From NCBI GenBank assembly GCA_041396125.1, contig JAWKZG010000008.1:1-64000 (forward strand): a stretch of DNA of 64,000 bases, written 5' to 3'. Positions within the stretch are counted from its first letter, which is position 1. Each line of letters opens with the position of its first letter. The notes below the pieces were generated by a model. It was not told where the DNA came from. It searched no databases and was given only the letters and a program-made list of their open reading frames with translations. The translations under genes were made by a program, and so were the position numbers. Below are positions 35,873 to 43,927 of the stretch, piece after piece. The DNA is from JAWKZG01 sp041396125. GTDB lineage: Bacteria > Pseudomonadota > Gammaproteobacteria > Competibacterales > Competibacteraceae.

Positions 35873-37471
35873 ATGGCAACTGCAAGTCATGCCCATGATG
35901 AGCAACATGACCACGGTCCCGCGAAAGGTCTAACGCGCTGGCTGTTCACAACGAACCATAAAGACATCGGTACGTTGTATTTACTATTTTCGCTGGCGAT
36001 GTTTTTCATCGGCGGCTTGATGGCTCTGGTAATTCGCGCCGAGTTGTTTCAACCAGGTTTGCAAATCGTCGAGCCACATTTCTTTAACCAGATGACGACC
36101 ATGCACGCGCTGATCATGATTTTCGGCGCAGTCATGCCCGGTTTCGTCGGTTTGGCCAACTGGCTGGTGCCGATGATGATTGGCGCGCCGGATATGGCGT
36201 TGCCACGCATGAACAACTGGAGTTTCTGGATACTGCCTTTCGCATTCACGATGCTGTTGTCCACGCTCTTTATGGATGGTGGTGGCCCGGCTGGCGGCTG
36301 GACGCTGTATCCACCGCTGGTGTTGCAGACTGGAGCAGCGTTTCCCTTTGTGATCCTGTCAGTGCATTTGATGGGCTTCTCGTCCATCATGGGCGCGATC
36401 AATATCGTGGCAACCATCCTGAATATGCGGGCACCGGGCATGACCCTCATGAAAATGCCCTTGTTTGTCTGGACCTGGCTGATTACCGCGTATCTGCTGA
36501 TTGCCGTTATGCCGGTACTGGCGGGTGCGGTTACCATGTTGCTGACCGACAAGTTTTTCGGTACTACCTTTTTCAGCGCGGCTGGTGGTGGTGATCCGGT
36601 GATGTTCCAGCATATTTTCTGGTTCTTCGGTCATCCTGAAGTGTACATCATGATTTTGCCGGCATTCGGTATTGTCTCGCAGATTATCCCCACTTTTGCA
36701 CGCAAGCCCCTGTTCGGCTATAGCTCTATGGTGTACGCGACGGCCTCGATTGCGTTTCTGTCCTTCATCGTCTGGGCGCACCACATGTTCACGGTGGGTA
36801 TGCCCCTGACCGGCGAGCTGTTCTTTATGTACGCCACCATGTTGATTGCGGTGCCGACCGGTGTGAAGGTGTTTAACTGGGTTGCCACCATGTGGAAAGG
36901 CTCGATGACCTTCGAAACGCCCATGCTGTTTGCAATCGCGTTCGTGATTTTATTCACTATCGGCGGTTTTTCGGGCTTGATGCTGGCTATCACACCGGTT
37001 GATTTCCAATATCACGATACCTACTTTGTTGTCGCCCATTTCCATTATGTGCTGGTAACCGGCGCGGTATTTTCCATTATCGCAGCAGCGTACTACTGGC
37101 TGCCGAAATGGACGGGTAATATGTACGATGAAAAGATGGGCAAAATCCACTTCTGGATTTCGGTTATCGGTGTGAATATTCTGTTTTTCCCGCAGCATTT
37201 TCTTGGGCTGGCAGGTATGCCGCGCCGAATTCCGGATTACGCTCTGCAGTTTTCCAACTGGAACATGGTGAGCTCTATCGGGGCATTCATTTTCGGTTTC
37301 TCGCAGCTGCTATTCCTGTATATCGTTATTAAAACGATACGGGGCGGCGAAAAAGCGACCGATCGGGTATGGGAAGGTGCGCATGGTCTGGAATGGACAC
37401 TGTCCTCGCCGCCGCCTTATCATTCATTCGATACGCCGCCTGAAATTAAAGCTGCTGACGCTCACAGCTAA
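35873..37471 (+). CDS. coxA: Cytochrome c oxidase subunit I
   Basis: Subunit I holds the low-spin haem and the haem-CuB oxygen-reduction site. The 532-residue protein starts at ATG 35873, behind GGGAGG; the open frame further upstream overlaps coxB and is not family-like. Twelve helices are predicted. The haem and CuB histidines lie in TTMHALIMIFGAVMPG, WFFGHPEVYIMILPAFGI (the cross-linked His-Tyr pair) and YFVVAHFHYVLVTGAVF. It is co-directional with coxB and ctaG. Confidence 0.98.
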   Translation: MATASHAHDEQHDHGPAKGLTRWLFTTNHKDIGTLYLLFSLAMFFIGGLMALVIRAELFQPGLQIVEPHFFNQMTTMHALIMIFGAVMPGFVGLANWLVPMMIGAPDMALPRMNNWSFWILPFAFTMLLSTLFMDGGGPAGGWTLYPPLVLQTGAAFPFVILSVHLMGFSSIMGAINIVATILNMRAPGMTLMKMPLFVWTWLITAYLLIAVMPVLAGAVTMLLTDKFFGTTFFSAAGGGDPVMFQHIFWFFGHPEVYIMILPAFGIVSQIIPTFARKPLFGYSSMVYATASIAFLSFIVWAHHMFTVGMPLTGELFFMYATMLIAVPTGVKVFNWVATMWKGSMTFETPMLFAIAFVILFTIGGFSGLMLAITPVDFQYHDTYFVVAHFHYVLVTGAVFSIIAAAYYWLPKWTGNMYDEKMGKIHFWISVIGVNILFFPQHFLGLAGMPRRIPDYALQFSNWNMVSSIGAFIFGFSQLLFLYIVIKTIRGGEKATDRVWEGAHGLEWTLSSPPPYHSFDTPPEIKAADAHS

Positions 37472-37520
37472 AAAGCTGTTTGCGATCGGGTTTAGCAGGT
37501 CTGGCTTATGTATCCGCAAC

Positions 37521-37552
37521 GGTTCTATGCCTGCGCGTGCGGGCATAGAACC
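37521..37552 (+). repeat. Strong hairpin between coxA and the small assembly gene
   Basis: GGTTCTATGCC (37521-37531) pairs perfectly with GGCATAGAACC (37542-37552), and the inner bases extend the stem to about 14 bp around a 4-nt loop. No T-run follows, so it is not a normal terminator. It may protect the 3' end of a coxBA transcript or dampen expression of the assembly genes behind it. Confidence 0.7.
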
Positions 37553-37579
37553 GGCGGGGTTAAGTAAATAGGTTTATGT

Positions 37580-37693
37580 GTGGATAGTGAATCAACTCGC
37601 CGTGCTGCGGCCAATCGCCGTACTTTGCTGTTGCTGGGAGCGATAGCACTGGCGTTTTATATCGGCATCATGATTATTATGGCAGTGCGATGA
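37580..37693 (+). CDS. Small cytochrome oxidase assembly-type membrane protein
   Basis: This 37-codon frame starts with GTG at 37580 and encodes MDSESTRRAAANRRTLLLLG followed by a single helix (LLLLGAIALAFYIGIMIIMAVR). Its stop overlaps the ctaG start (ATGA), as real neighbouring genes do here. Very short one-helix proteins directly before ctaG are known from proteobacterial cox operons and are annotated as cytochrome oxidase small assembly proteins. The basic N-terminal stretch would be cytoplasmic. Function is inferred from place and shape. Confidence 0.75.
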   Translation: MDSESTRRAAANRRTLLLLGAIALAFYIGIMIIMAVR

Positions 37694-38226
37694 ACAAAAC
37701 AGATCTGAAGCGGGCTAATCGTCGCCTGGTGACCAAGCTGGCAATAGCCGGTATAGCCATGTTCGGCTTTGGTTATGCGCTGGTGCCTTTATATGATGTG
37801 TTCTGTGAACTGACCGGGTTTGGCGGCCGCACGGTGCGAGCCGAAAATAGCGTGGAGCAGGTCGTCGATGAACAGCGTCTGGTGACAGTGGAGTTTGTCG
37901 CCAACCTGAATATCGATGCACCCTGGGAGTTTAAGCCTGACGATGTAAAAATGCAGGTGCATCCCGGTAAGTTTTATCAGACCAGTTATTATGCACGCAA
38001 CCTTACCGATGAGAACATCACCGGACAGGCCGTTTATAATCTGGCACCGGCTCAGGCCGGGCGGTTCTTCAAAAAAATAGAGTGTTTTTGCTTTACGCAA
38101 CAGGAATTTGGGGCAAAAGAGGATAAAGAAATGCCTATCTTGTTCCAGATCGATCCTGAACTGCCGCCGGAGATTTCGACAGTTACACTATCCTACACGT
38201 TCTACCGCTTTGCACCAGAGTCCTAG
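37690..38226 (+). CDS. ctaG: Cytochrome c oxidase assembly protein CtaG/Cox11
   Basis: CtaG delivers copper to the CuB site of subunit I from the periplasmic side. The 178-residue protein has one N-terminal helix (AIAGIAMFGFGYALVPLYDVFCE) and the conserved copper cysteines C132 and C134 (IECFCFTQQ), plus the LVTVEFVANLN and PGKFYQTSYYARN blocks. It overlaps the small assembly frame upstream. Confidence 0.97.
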   Translation: MNKTDLKRANRRLVTKLAIAGIAMFGFGYALVPLYDVFCELTGFGGRTVRAENSVEQVVDEQRLVTVEFVANLNIDAPWEFKPDDVKMQVHPGKFYQTSYYARNLTDENITGQAVYNLAPAQAGRFFKKIECFCFTQQEFGAKEDKEMPILFQIDPELPPEISTVTLSYTFYRFAPES

Positions 38227-38391
38227 CAGCTCAAGTCTGGCTGGGGACTGACCGGGTTTACAGGGCGAATGTCTGTGTAGCTTGCCCTGGAACGGTCAGT
38301 TTATGTGAAACGCCGACAAGTGTTGCGCAGCGGTTTGCAATAAACTAATCCAGAACACCGAATTTTAGTTACCACAAGAGAGAATCAGTAT

Positions 38392-39261
38392 ATGGGTAGT
38401 CAAGCACACGGGGGTTACTACATTCCCCATGGCAGTCACTGGCCAATCATTGGCTCAGTCGGCTTATTCATTACCATGGTCAGTTTTGCCAATTACCTGA
38501 ATGGTAATGCGCCTTTCGCGCTTATTCTGCTGGGTTTGGCCATCGTTTTTTTTATGATGTATGGCTGGTTCGGCGTTGTCATCAAGGAAAGCGAAGGTGG
38601 TCTTTATAATGACCAGGTCGATACGTCATTTCGCTGGGGTATGGGCTGGTTCATTTTCTCGGAAGTCATGTTTTTTGCGGCATTTTTTGGCGCGCTGTTC
38701 TATGCGCGGGTATTTATATTGCCGTGGCTGGGCGGCGAAGCCGACTCCAAATTTATAACCCATACCCTGTTATGGCCTGATTTCAGTGCTATGTGGCCGA
38801 GCAATGGGCCGAGCAAAATTGGCGGTGAATTTGAAGTCATGAGCGCCTGGTTTCTGCCTACGCTCAATACCCTGATCCTGCTGTCCAGCGGCGCAACCAT
38901 AACCTGGGCGCATTGGGGTTTACTGAAAGGCAATCGTAAGCAGCTGCAGCTTGGCCTGCTTGCAACCGTCTGCCTGGGGTTTTTGTTCGTGGTCCTGCAA
39001 GCCGTGGAATATGGCCATGCTTATCATGAGTTGAATCTCAGACTTGACTCAGGAATTTACGGCAACACCTTTTTCATGCTGACTGGTTTTCATGGTCTGC
39101 ATGTCACTATTGGTGCGATTATCCTGACGGTGATTTTCCTGCGTAGCCTAAAAGGCCATTTCACCCCCAAGCGGCATTTTGCTTTTGAAGCTGCCGCCTG
39201 GTACTGGCACTTTGTGGACGTGGTCTGGCTAGGTCTGTTTATCTTCGTTTATCTGTTATAA
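38392..39261 (+). CDS. ctaE: Cytochrome c oxidase subunit III
   Basis: Subunit III stabilises the oxidase core. The 289-residue protein has seven helices and the family motifs GSHWPIIGSVGLF, RWGMGWFIFSEVMFFAAFFGALFYAR, EYGHAYHELNLRLDSGIYGNTFFMLTGFHGLHVTIG and FEAAAWYWHFVDVVWLGLFIFVYLL. A 165-bp spacer separates it from ctaG. A strong hairpin ends the transcript. Confidence 0.98.
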   Translation: MGSQAHGGYYIPHGSHWPIIGSVGLFITMVSFANYLNGNAPFALILLGLAIVFFMMYGWFGVVIKESEGGLYNDQVDTSFRWGMGWFIFSEVMFFAAFFGALFYARVFILPWLGGEADSKFITHTLLWPDFSAMWPSNGPSKIGGEFEVMSAWFLPTLNTLILLSSGATITWAHWGLLKGNRKQLQLGLLATVCLGFLFVVLQAVEYGHAYHELNLRLDSGIYGNTFFMLTGFHGLHVTIGAIILTVIFLRSLKGHFTPKRHFAFEAAAWYWHFVDVVWLGLFIFVYLL

Positions 39262-39271
39262 AAAACAGTGG

Positions 39272-39301
39272 GTGGGCGGCAAGGTCTTAATTGCCGCCCA
39301 C
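39272..39301. terminator. Bidirectional hairpin between ctaE and the DUF2909 gene
   Basis: GTGGGCGGCAA (39272-39282) pairs perfectly with TTGCCGCCCAC (39291-39301), loop of 8. It lies between the convergent ends of ctaE (plus) and the DUF2909 gene (minus), overlapping the latter's last codons. It lacks a T-run, so termination strength is uncertain. Confidence 0.6.
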
Positions 39302-39520
39302 AACAGGTACGGGCAGCAGGCTGTGCGGTGCCAGCCAGCCAAGTGCGTAGCTGATAATAATCAATACCAGCAATAACAGTGAGAGGCTGATCCGTATGGT
39401 CAGCGCTCGCGCGAGCTGTTCCCCGGATCCCTTGCGATGTAGTAAATGCTTAAGCCCGGAAGCCAGGCTGATGATGATGACTGCTAGTAAAATCAGGATG
39501 ATTATTTTAATGGGTGACAT
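39287..39520 (-). CDS. DUF2909 twin-transmembrane protein
   Basis: This 77-residue protein has two helices (IKIIILILLAVIIISLASGL and IRISLSLLLLVLIIISYALGWL) with a basic loop (KHLLHRKGSGEQLARAL) between them, the layout of the DUF2909 family. It lies on the opposite strand inside the oxidase cluster, the same position it has in other gammaproteobacteria. I start at ATG 39520; the longer open frame would run into the SURF1 gene. Its function is unknown. Confidence 0.82.
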   Translation of the reverse strand: MSPIKIIILILLAVIIISLASGLKHLLHRKGSGEQLARALTIRISLSLLLLVLIIISYALGWLAPHSLLPVPVVGGN

Positions 39521-39584
39521 GGTGCTCTGTCCGGTTAAAGAGCACTGAGTATAGCTAAAAAGTCTGGCACTTAAAAAAACTGTT

Positions 39585-40322
39585 ATGTCTTTATATATCG
39601 CAGGTCGCGAATTCCGACCCTCCTTATTCCCCACCCTGGCTACCCTGTTATTGCTGCCGCTATTGCTGGGCCTGGGTCTTTGGCAGTGGCAGCGAGCCGA
39701 GCAGAAACAGGCTTTACAGGATGCATTTCAAACTCGCGTGAGACAAGAGGCAGTGGCGTTGCAGACGCTCGCAACACCGGCTGACGAGTTATATCGGACA
39801 GTAACTGCAGAGGGCCGCTACGATAGTGCGCATCAAATCCTGCTGGACAATCAGGTGTATCAGGGACAGCCGGGATATTATGTATACACACCCTTACGGC
39901 TAACGGATCAGCAGTCGGCTGTTCTGGTTAATCGAGGTTGGGTACCGTTGGGTGAGAGCCGCGCTCAACAGCCTGTCGTGTCGCTGAATGAAGCGGACAT
40001 TCATGTGGCGGGCCGGCTCGGCCAGCCAACCAATCCAGGTATTCTGCTCGACAATCCGCGTACTGATCAATGGCCTAAAGTAGTACAGCATATTGATTAC
40101 AGCGAGTTGTCCCAGGCACTGGAATATACTCTAACAGACGTGGTCATACTGCTGGACCCCGCTGCCCCGGACGGCTATGTGCGTAACTGGCAGCCGACAT
40201 TTGGCGGTATGGGGCCGGAGCGGCATATTGGTTATGCTGTACAGTGGTTTGCCCTGGCGATAACATTGATCATAATTTATATCGTAATGAATTTTAAACG
40301 TTCTTCTACACCCAAACTATGA
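39585..40322 (+). CDS. SURF1 family cytochrome oxidase assembly protein
   Basis: SURF1 proteins help place haem a into subunit I. The 245-residue protein has a helix at each end (FPTLATLLLLPLLLGLGLWQWQRAE and HIGYAVQWFALAITLIIIYIVMN) and a periplasmic domain with GRYDSAHQILLDNQVYQGQPGYYVYTPLRL and VLVNRGWVPLG. The next gene overlaps its stop codon. Confidence 0.95.
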   Translation: MSLYIAGREFRPSLFPTLATLLLLPLLLGLGLWQWQRAEQKQALQDAFQTRVRQEAVALQTLATPADELYRTVTAEGRYDSAHQILLDNQVYQGQPGYYVYTPLRLTDQQSAVLVNRGWVPLGESRAQQPVVSLNEADIHVAGRLGQPTNPGILLDNPRTDQWPKVVQHIDYSELSQALEYTLTDVVILLDPAAPDGYVRNWQPTFGGMGPERHIGYAVQWFALAITLIIIYIVMNFKRSSTPKL

Positions 40323-40948
40323 CAGCAGCAGCAACAAAACGCGCTAAATCCGCTAAGCCCAGCACCACGCGCAACCGCGTTTTTTTGGTCTTACTGATCG
40401 CGCTGTTTGCGATCCCTCCTCTAGCTGCCTGGTTGCTGATTGACAAATGGCGACCGGAAGGCGTGGTTGCGCACGGCGAACTGCTCACCCCAGCGCGACC
40501 CTTGCCAGCTTGGCAAGGACGGGATAGCAACAGCGGTCAGCCGAATGATGCCAACGTGCTGCGTGGGCGCTGGAACATGGTCTATCTCAGCTCTGGCGAG
40601 GAATGCAACCAGGTCTGTGAAACCAGTTTATACAATATGCGGCAGCTGAAAATCGCTTTGGGCAAGGACATGGAGCGGGCGCAAACTGTGCTGCTGCTGC
40701 TGCAGGCACCTGACAGCGAACTGTCGAGCTGGCTGGAGCAGGAGCACCCCGCTATGCTGAAATTCGTGCTGGATGATAATACACTATCAGGTTTCATGGC
40801 TGAGGCTTTCGGCGGCGCTGCGGTTGATCAGGGCATTTATCTGGTCGATCCTTTAAGTAATGTATTTATGCGCTATGATCCGGATGTGAATCCCCACGAT
40901 ATTCTGAAAGATCTCCAACGCCTGTTTAAATATTCCAAGCTAGGCTAA
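40319..40948 (+). CDS. Membrane-anchored thioredoxin-like/SCO-like protein
   Basis: This 209-residue protein has one N-terminal helix (VFLVLLIALFAIPPLAAWLLI) and a periplasmic thioredoxin-like domain with C96xxxC100 (GEECNQVCETS), followed by the late YLVDPLSNVFMRYDPD block. The CxxxC pair is the SCO-type copper-binding pattern, so it may take part in CuA assembly. The overall sequence is more divergent than SCO1 itself. Proteins of this type sit in the same place in pseudomonad cox clusters. It overlaps the SURF1 gene by four bases. Confidence 0.82.
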   Translation: MTAAATKRAKSAKPSTTRNRVFLVLLIALFAIPPLAAWLLIDKWRPEGVVAHGELLTPARPLPAWQGRDSNSGQPNDANVLRGRWNMVYLSSGEECNQVCETSLYNMRQLKIALGKDMERAQTVLLLLQAPDSELSSWLEQEHPAMLKFVLDDNTLSGFMAEAFGGAAVDQGIYLVDPLSNVFMRYDPDVNPHDILKDLQRLFKYSKLG

Positions 40949-40988
40949 TCAGACCGGTTGCCCGGAGCGGTGGCCCAGGTCGGTTGCA

Positions 40989-41939
40989 ATGAATCGGTTA
41001 ATGATGAACACGAATACTCATATACAGCAGTGGCACTCCAGCTTGCGTCAGCATTGGCGTGATTATTTCGAGCTGACCAAGCCTAAAGTCGTTACCCTGA
41101 TCACGTTTACCGCGATGGTGGGCATGTTCCTTTCTACCCGCAGCGTGGTGCCCTGGGAGATATTAATTTTTGGTTCGCTGGGCATTGCATTGGTTGCAGG
41201 GGCGGCGGCAGCCATAAACCATCTGGTTGATCAGCGCATCGACACCATCATGGCGCGTACCCAGCGGCGCCCCTTGCCCCGCGGTCAGCTGGATTCCCGG
41301 CAGGTCCTGATATTTGCCGGTTGCATCGGGATGATCGGCATGGCCATGCTGTTCGCCTTCACCAATGTGCTGTGTGCGATGCTGACATTTGCCTCGCTGA
41401 TTGGCTATGCCGTGGTCTATACCATGTACCTGAAGCGTGCGACGCCACAAAATATCGTGATCGGTGGAGCAGCCGGTGCGGCACCGCCACTGCTGGGCTG
41501 GGTTGCGGTAACCGGGCAGGTTGATCCAGGTGCTTTGCTGCTGTTTTTGATTGTTTTTGCCTGGACTCCGCCGCATTTCTGGGCGCTGGCGATTCATCGC
41601 TGCGCCGACTACGCTGAAGCGGAAGTGCCCATGCTGCCGGTTACTCACGGTATCGCATTCACCAAGCTGCATATCCTGCTGTATACCATTCTGCTGCTGA
41701 TCATTACCATATTGCCGTATTTGATTGGTATGAGCGGCGTGCTGTATCTGGCCAGCGCACTGGTACTGGGCGGACGGTTTTTATGGTATGTCTGGCGTCT
41801 GTACCGGGCCGATGACAACAAGCTGGCTATGGCAACGTTCTGGTTCTCGATTATTTATCTGTTCGGCCTGTTTGCGGCCCTGATGATTGATCACTACGTG
41901 CTGATCGCCCCGACCCAGATTATTGCCTGGTTGTCCTGA
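40989..41939 (+). CDS. ctaB: Protohaem IX farnesyltransferase (haem O synthase)
   Basis: CtaB adds a farnesyl group to haem b to make haem O, the precursor of haem A. The 316-residue protein has about nine helices and the prenyltransferase motifs NHLVDQRIDTIMARTQRRPLPRG and the PPHFWALAIHRCADYAEAEVPMLPV loop. The haem A synthase gene (ctaA) that usually lies just before it in gammaproteobacterial clusters is not present in this window. Confidence 0.97.
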   Translation: MNRLMMNTNTHIQQWHSSLRQHWRDYFELTKPKVVTLITFTAMVGMFLSTRSVVPWEILIFGSLGIALVAGAAAAINHLVDQRIDTIMARTQRRPLPRGQLDSRQVLIFAGCIGMIGMAMLFAFTNVLCAMLTFASLIGYAVVYTMYLKRATPQNIVIGGAAGAAPPLLGWVAVTGQVDPGALLLFLIVFAWTPPHFWALAIHRCADYAEAEVPMLPVTHGIAFTKLHILLYTILLLIITILPYLIGMSGVLYLASALVLGGRFLWYVWRLYRADDNKLAMATFWFSIIYLFGLFAALMIDHYVLIAPTQIIAWLS

Positions 41940-41984
41940 GCCAGACGCTGGATCGTTTTATCTTCTTCCGTCGGATTTTTTAAT

Positions 41985-42016
41985 GCCTGGATTCCCCTCC
42001 GCGCGGGAATAACAGG
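41985..42016 (+). terminator. Hairpin after ctaB, containing a dispersed palindromic repeat
   Basis: GCCTGGATTCCC (41985-41996) can pair with GGGAATAACAGGC (42004-42016, with small mismatches), followed by GTTTT. It ends the ctaB transcript and also faces the convergent msbA gene. The core GGATTCCC...GCGCGGGAAT resembles a second element at 54478-54502 in the opposite orientation. Confidence 0.6.
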
Positions 42017-42031
42017 CGTTTTGCATATCTC

Positions 42032-43804
42032 TCAAGCGTGACCGGCGGGTTGATCCTGCAAGCGGTATAGACTTGCATAGACCCCATTGGCTGCCAGCAA
42101 CTCTGCATGGCAGCCGGTTTCCACAATCCGGCCCTGCTGTAGCACCACAATCCGGTCGGCGTTCTCGATAGTCGATAATCGATGCGCTACCACCAGTGCT
42201 GTGCGACCTTGACGCAATCGATCCAGGGCCGCTTGCACCTGGCGCTCGGATTGGGTATCGAGCGCTGAGGTGGCTTCATCCAGAATCAGCACCGGTGCAT
42301 TTTTCAGCAAGGCCCGTGCGATAGCAATACGTTGCCGTTGTCCGCCGGACAGGCGAGTGCCGTTTTCACCGATCAGCGTCTCAAAACCATCCGGCAGGGC
42401 CTGAATAAACTCCAGTGCATACGCGTTTTGAGCCGCTTTTAACAGGTCGTCGCGACTGACCTCGCGTGCACTGCCGTAGCTGATATTGGCGGCGATCGTG
42501 TCGTTGAACAGTAGCACCTGCTGCCCCACATACGCGATTTGAGCACGTAAATCAGCCAGTCTCAGTTCATTCAGTGGAATATCGTCCAGTAAAATCCGAC
42601 CGCTATCGCAATCATAAAAACGCGGCAATAAATTCACCAGTGAGCTTTTACCACTGCCGGACGCGCCGACGAACGCAATGGTTTCACCGGGCGCTATCGT
42701 CAAATCAATCTGCTGCAAAACGCTCGGCTTATTGACAGGAGCTGAAGCCGAAGCCGAAGCCGAATCGGGATAACTGAAACTGACTTGCTGGAAGCTGATT
42801 TTCCCTCGCGCCCGCTGCAGTCGTCGGGTGCCCTGGTCAGGCTCGCTGTCATCATCCAGCAGTGAAAAGACGCTCTCTGCTGCTGCCAGTCCTCGCTGCA
42901 AGGATTCGTTCAGCTTGGTCAGCCGCTTGATCGGTGCCAATAACAGCGCCATCGCGCCAAATAAGGAGACAAACCCGCCGACGGTAATATCATCCATGGC
43001 TGCCCGTTGCGAGGCCATATAGATCACTGCAGCCAATCCCAGCACGGTCAGAAACTGCACAATCGGCACACTGCCCTGGGAGGCCACAGTCAGCTTCATA
43101 CTGTAGCGCCGCACCCAGTTGTTAACGGCCCGAAAACGCGTTGTCTCGTAGTCCTGGCCACCGAAAATTTTGATAACCCGGTGGCCTTGCAGCACTTCAT
43201 CGATCACATGGTTCAGGTCACCTATGGTTTCCTGCAGCTGACGACTCAGGCGGCGCAGGCGGTGACTGACCAGCCGCACGATGATCGCAATCGAAGGCAC
43301 GATTAATAGTGTGACCAGTGATAACTGCCAGTCCAGATAGAAAATCCAGGCCAGCAGCCCGATCACCGTCAGACTGTCTTTGACCAGTGTGACCAGGGCC
43401 TGTGTCGCTGCCTGCATAACTTCGTTAACGTTATAGGTGAAGCGTGACAGCATATTGCCACTGGGCGTTTCGCTGAAACGCCGGTCAGGCAAAACCAGCA
43501 GTTTGGCGAACATTTCATTACGTAAATCCATCACCACCCGGGTCGCTACCCAGCGCATCGCTACCTCGCTGGCAAAGCCGGCCACACCGCGAATTAAAAA
43601 TACCAGCGCAATCAGTGGCGGCATCCAGGTGATATAAAACGGATCTTTAGCGACAAAACTGCCGTCCAGCAGCGGCTTCAGCAGTGCCGGCAACGCCGGC
43701 TCGGTGGCTGCGACCACAACGGTTGCCAGCAGCGACGCGATAAACACGCGGGCATGAGGGCGGACATAGCTGAGCAGGCGCAGATATAAATCTTTGCTAT
43801 TCAT
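42032..43804 (-). CDS. msbA: Lipid A export permease/ATP-binding protein MsbA
   Basis: MsbA flips core-lipid A across the inner membrane. I start at ATG 43804, which has AGGA 6 nt upstream; ATG 43825 is an alternative. Length is 590 residues. Six helices in the first 300 residues are followed by Walker A (GASGSGKSS, about 380-388), the ABC signature LSGGQRQRIAIARALL and Walker B (VLILDEATSALD). An Ala/Ser-rich insert in the linker (SASASASAP) comes from a hexanucleotide repeat near 42745. It is divergent from hldE. Confidence 0.96.
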   Translation of the reverse strand: MNSKDLYLRLLSYVRPHARVFIASLLATVVVAATEPALPALLKPLLDGSFVAKDPFYITWMPPLIALVFLIRGVAGFASEVAMRWVATRVVMDLRNEMFAKLLVLPDRRFSETPSGNMLSRFTYNVNEVMQAATQALVTLVKDSLTVIGLLAWIFYLDWQLSLVTLLIVPSIAIIVRLVSHRLRRLSRQLQETIGDLNHVIDEVLQGHRVIKIFGGQDYETTRFRAVNNWVRRYSMKLTVASQGSVPIVQFLTVLGLAAVIYMASQRAAMDDITVGGFVSLFGAMALLLAPIKRLTKLNESLQRGLAAAESVFSLLDDDSEPDQGTRRLQRARGKISFQQVSFSYPDSASASASAPVNKPSVLQQIDLTIAPGETIAFVGASGSGKSSLVNLLPRFYDCDSGRILLDDIPLNELRLADLRAQIAYVGQQVLLFNDTIAANISYGSAREVSRDDLLKAAQNAYALEFIQALPDGFETLIGENGTRLSGGQRQRIAIARALLKNAPVLILDEATSALDTQSERQVQAALDRLRQGRTALVVAHRLSTIENADRIVVLQQGRIVETGCHAELLAANGVYASLYRLQDQPAGHA

Positions 43805-43927
43805 CAAATCCTGAGAGCCGATCATTAAAGTGTCATGGTAGCGTGTTCACGGTGGCAGATACAGACTCGCTGCCGGTAGTGCTATGATGCGCGCCAAACG
43901 ATCGTTGTAACGCCCTGGACTGACCGG

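Noticed and set aside
42740..42765. Hexanucleotide repeat (GAAGCC) in the msbA linker
   Set aside because: There are only about three units and it is in frame. It adds Ala/Ser residues to a flexible linker, so it is unlikely to act as a phase switch.
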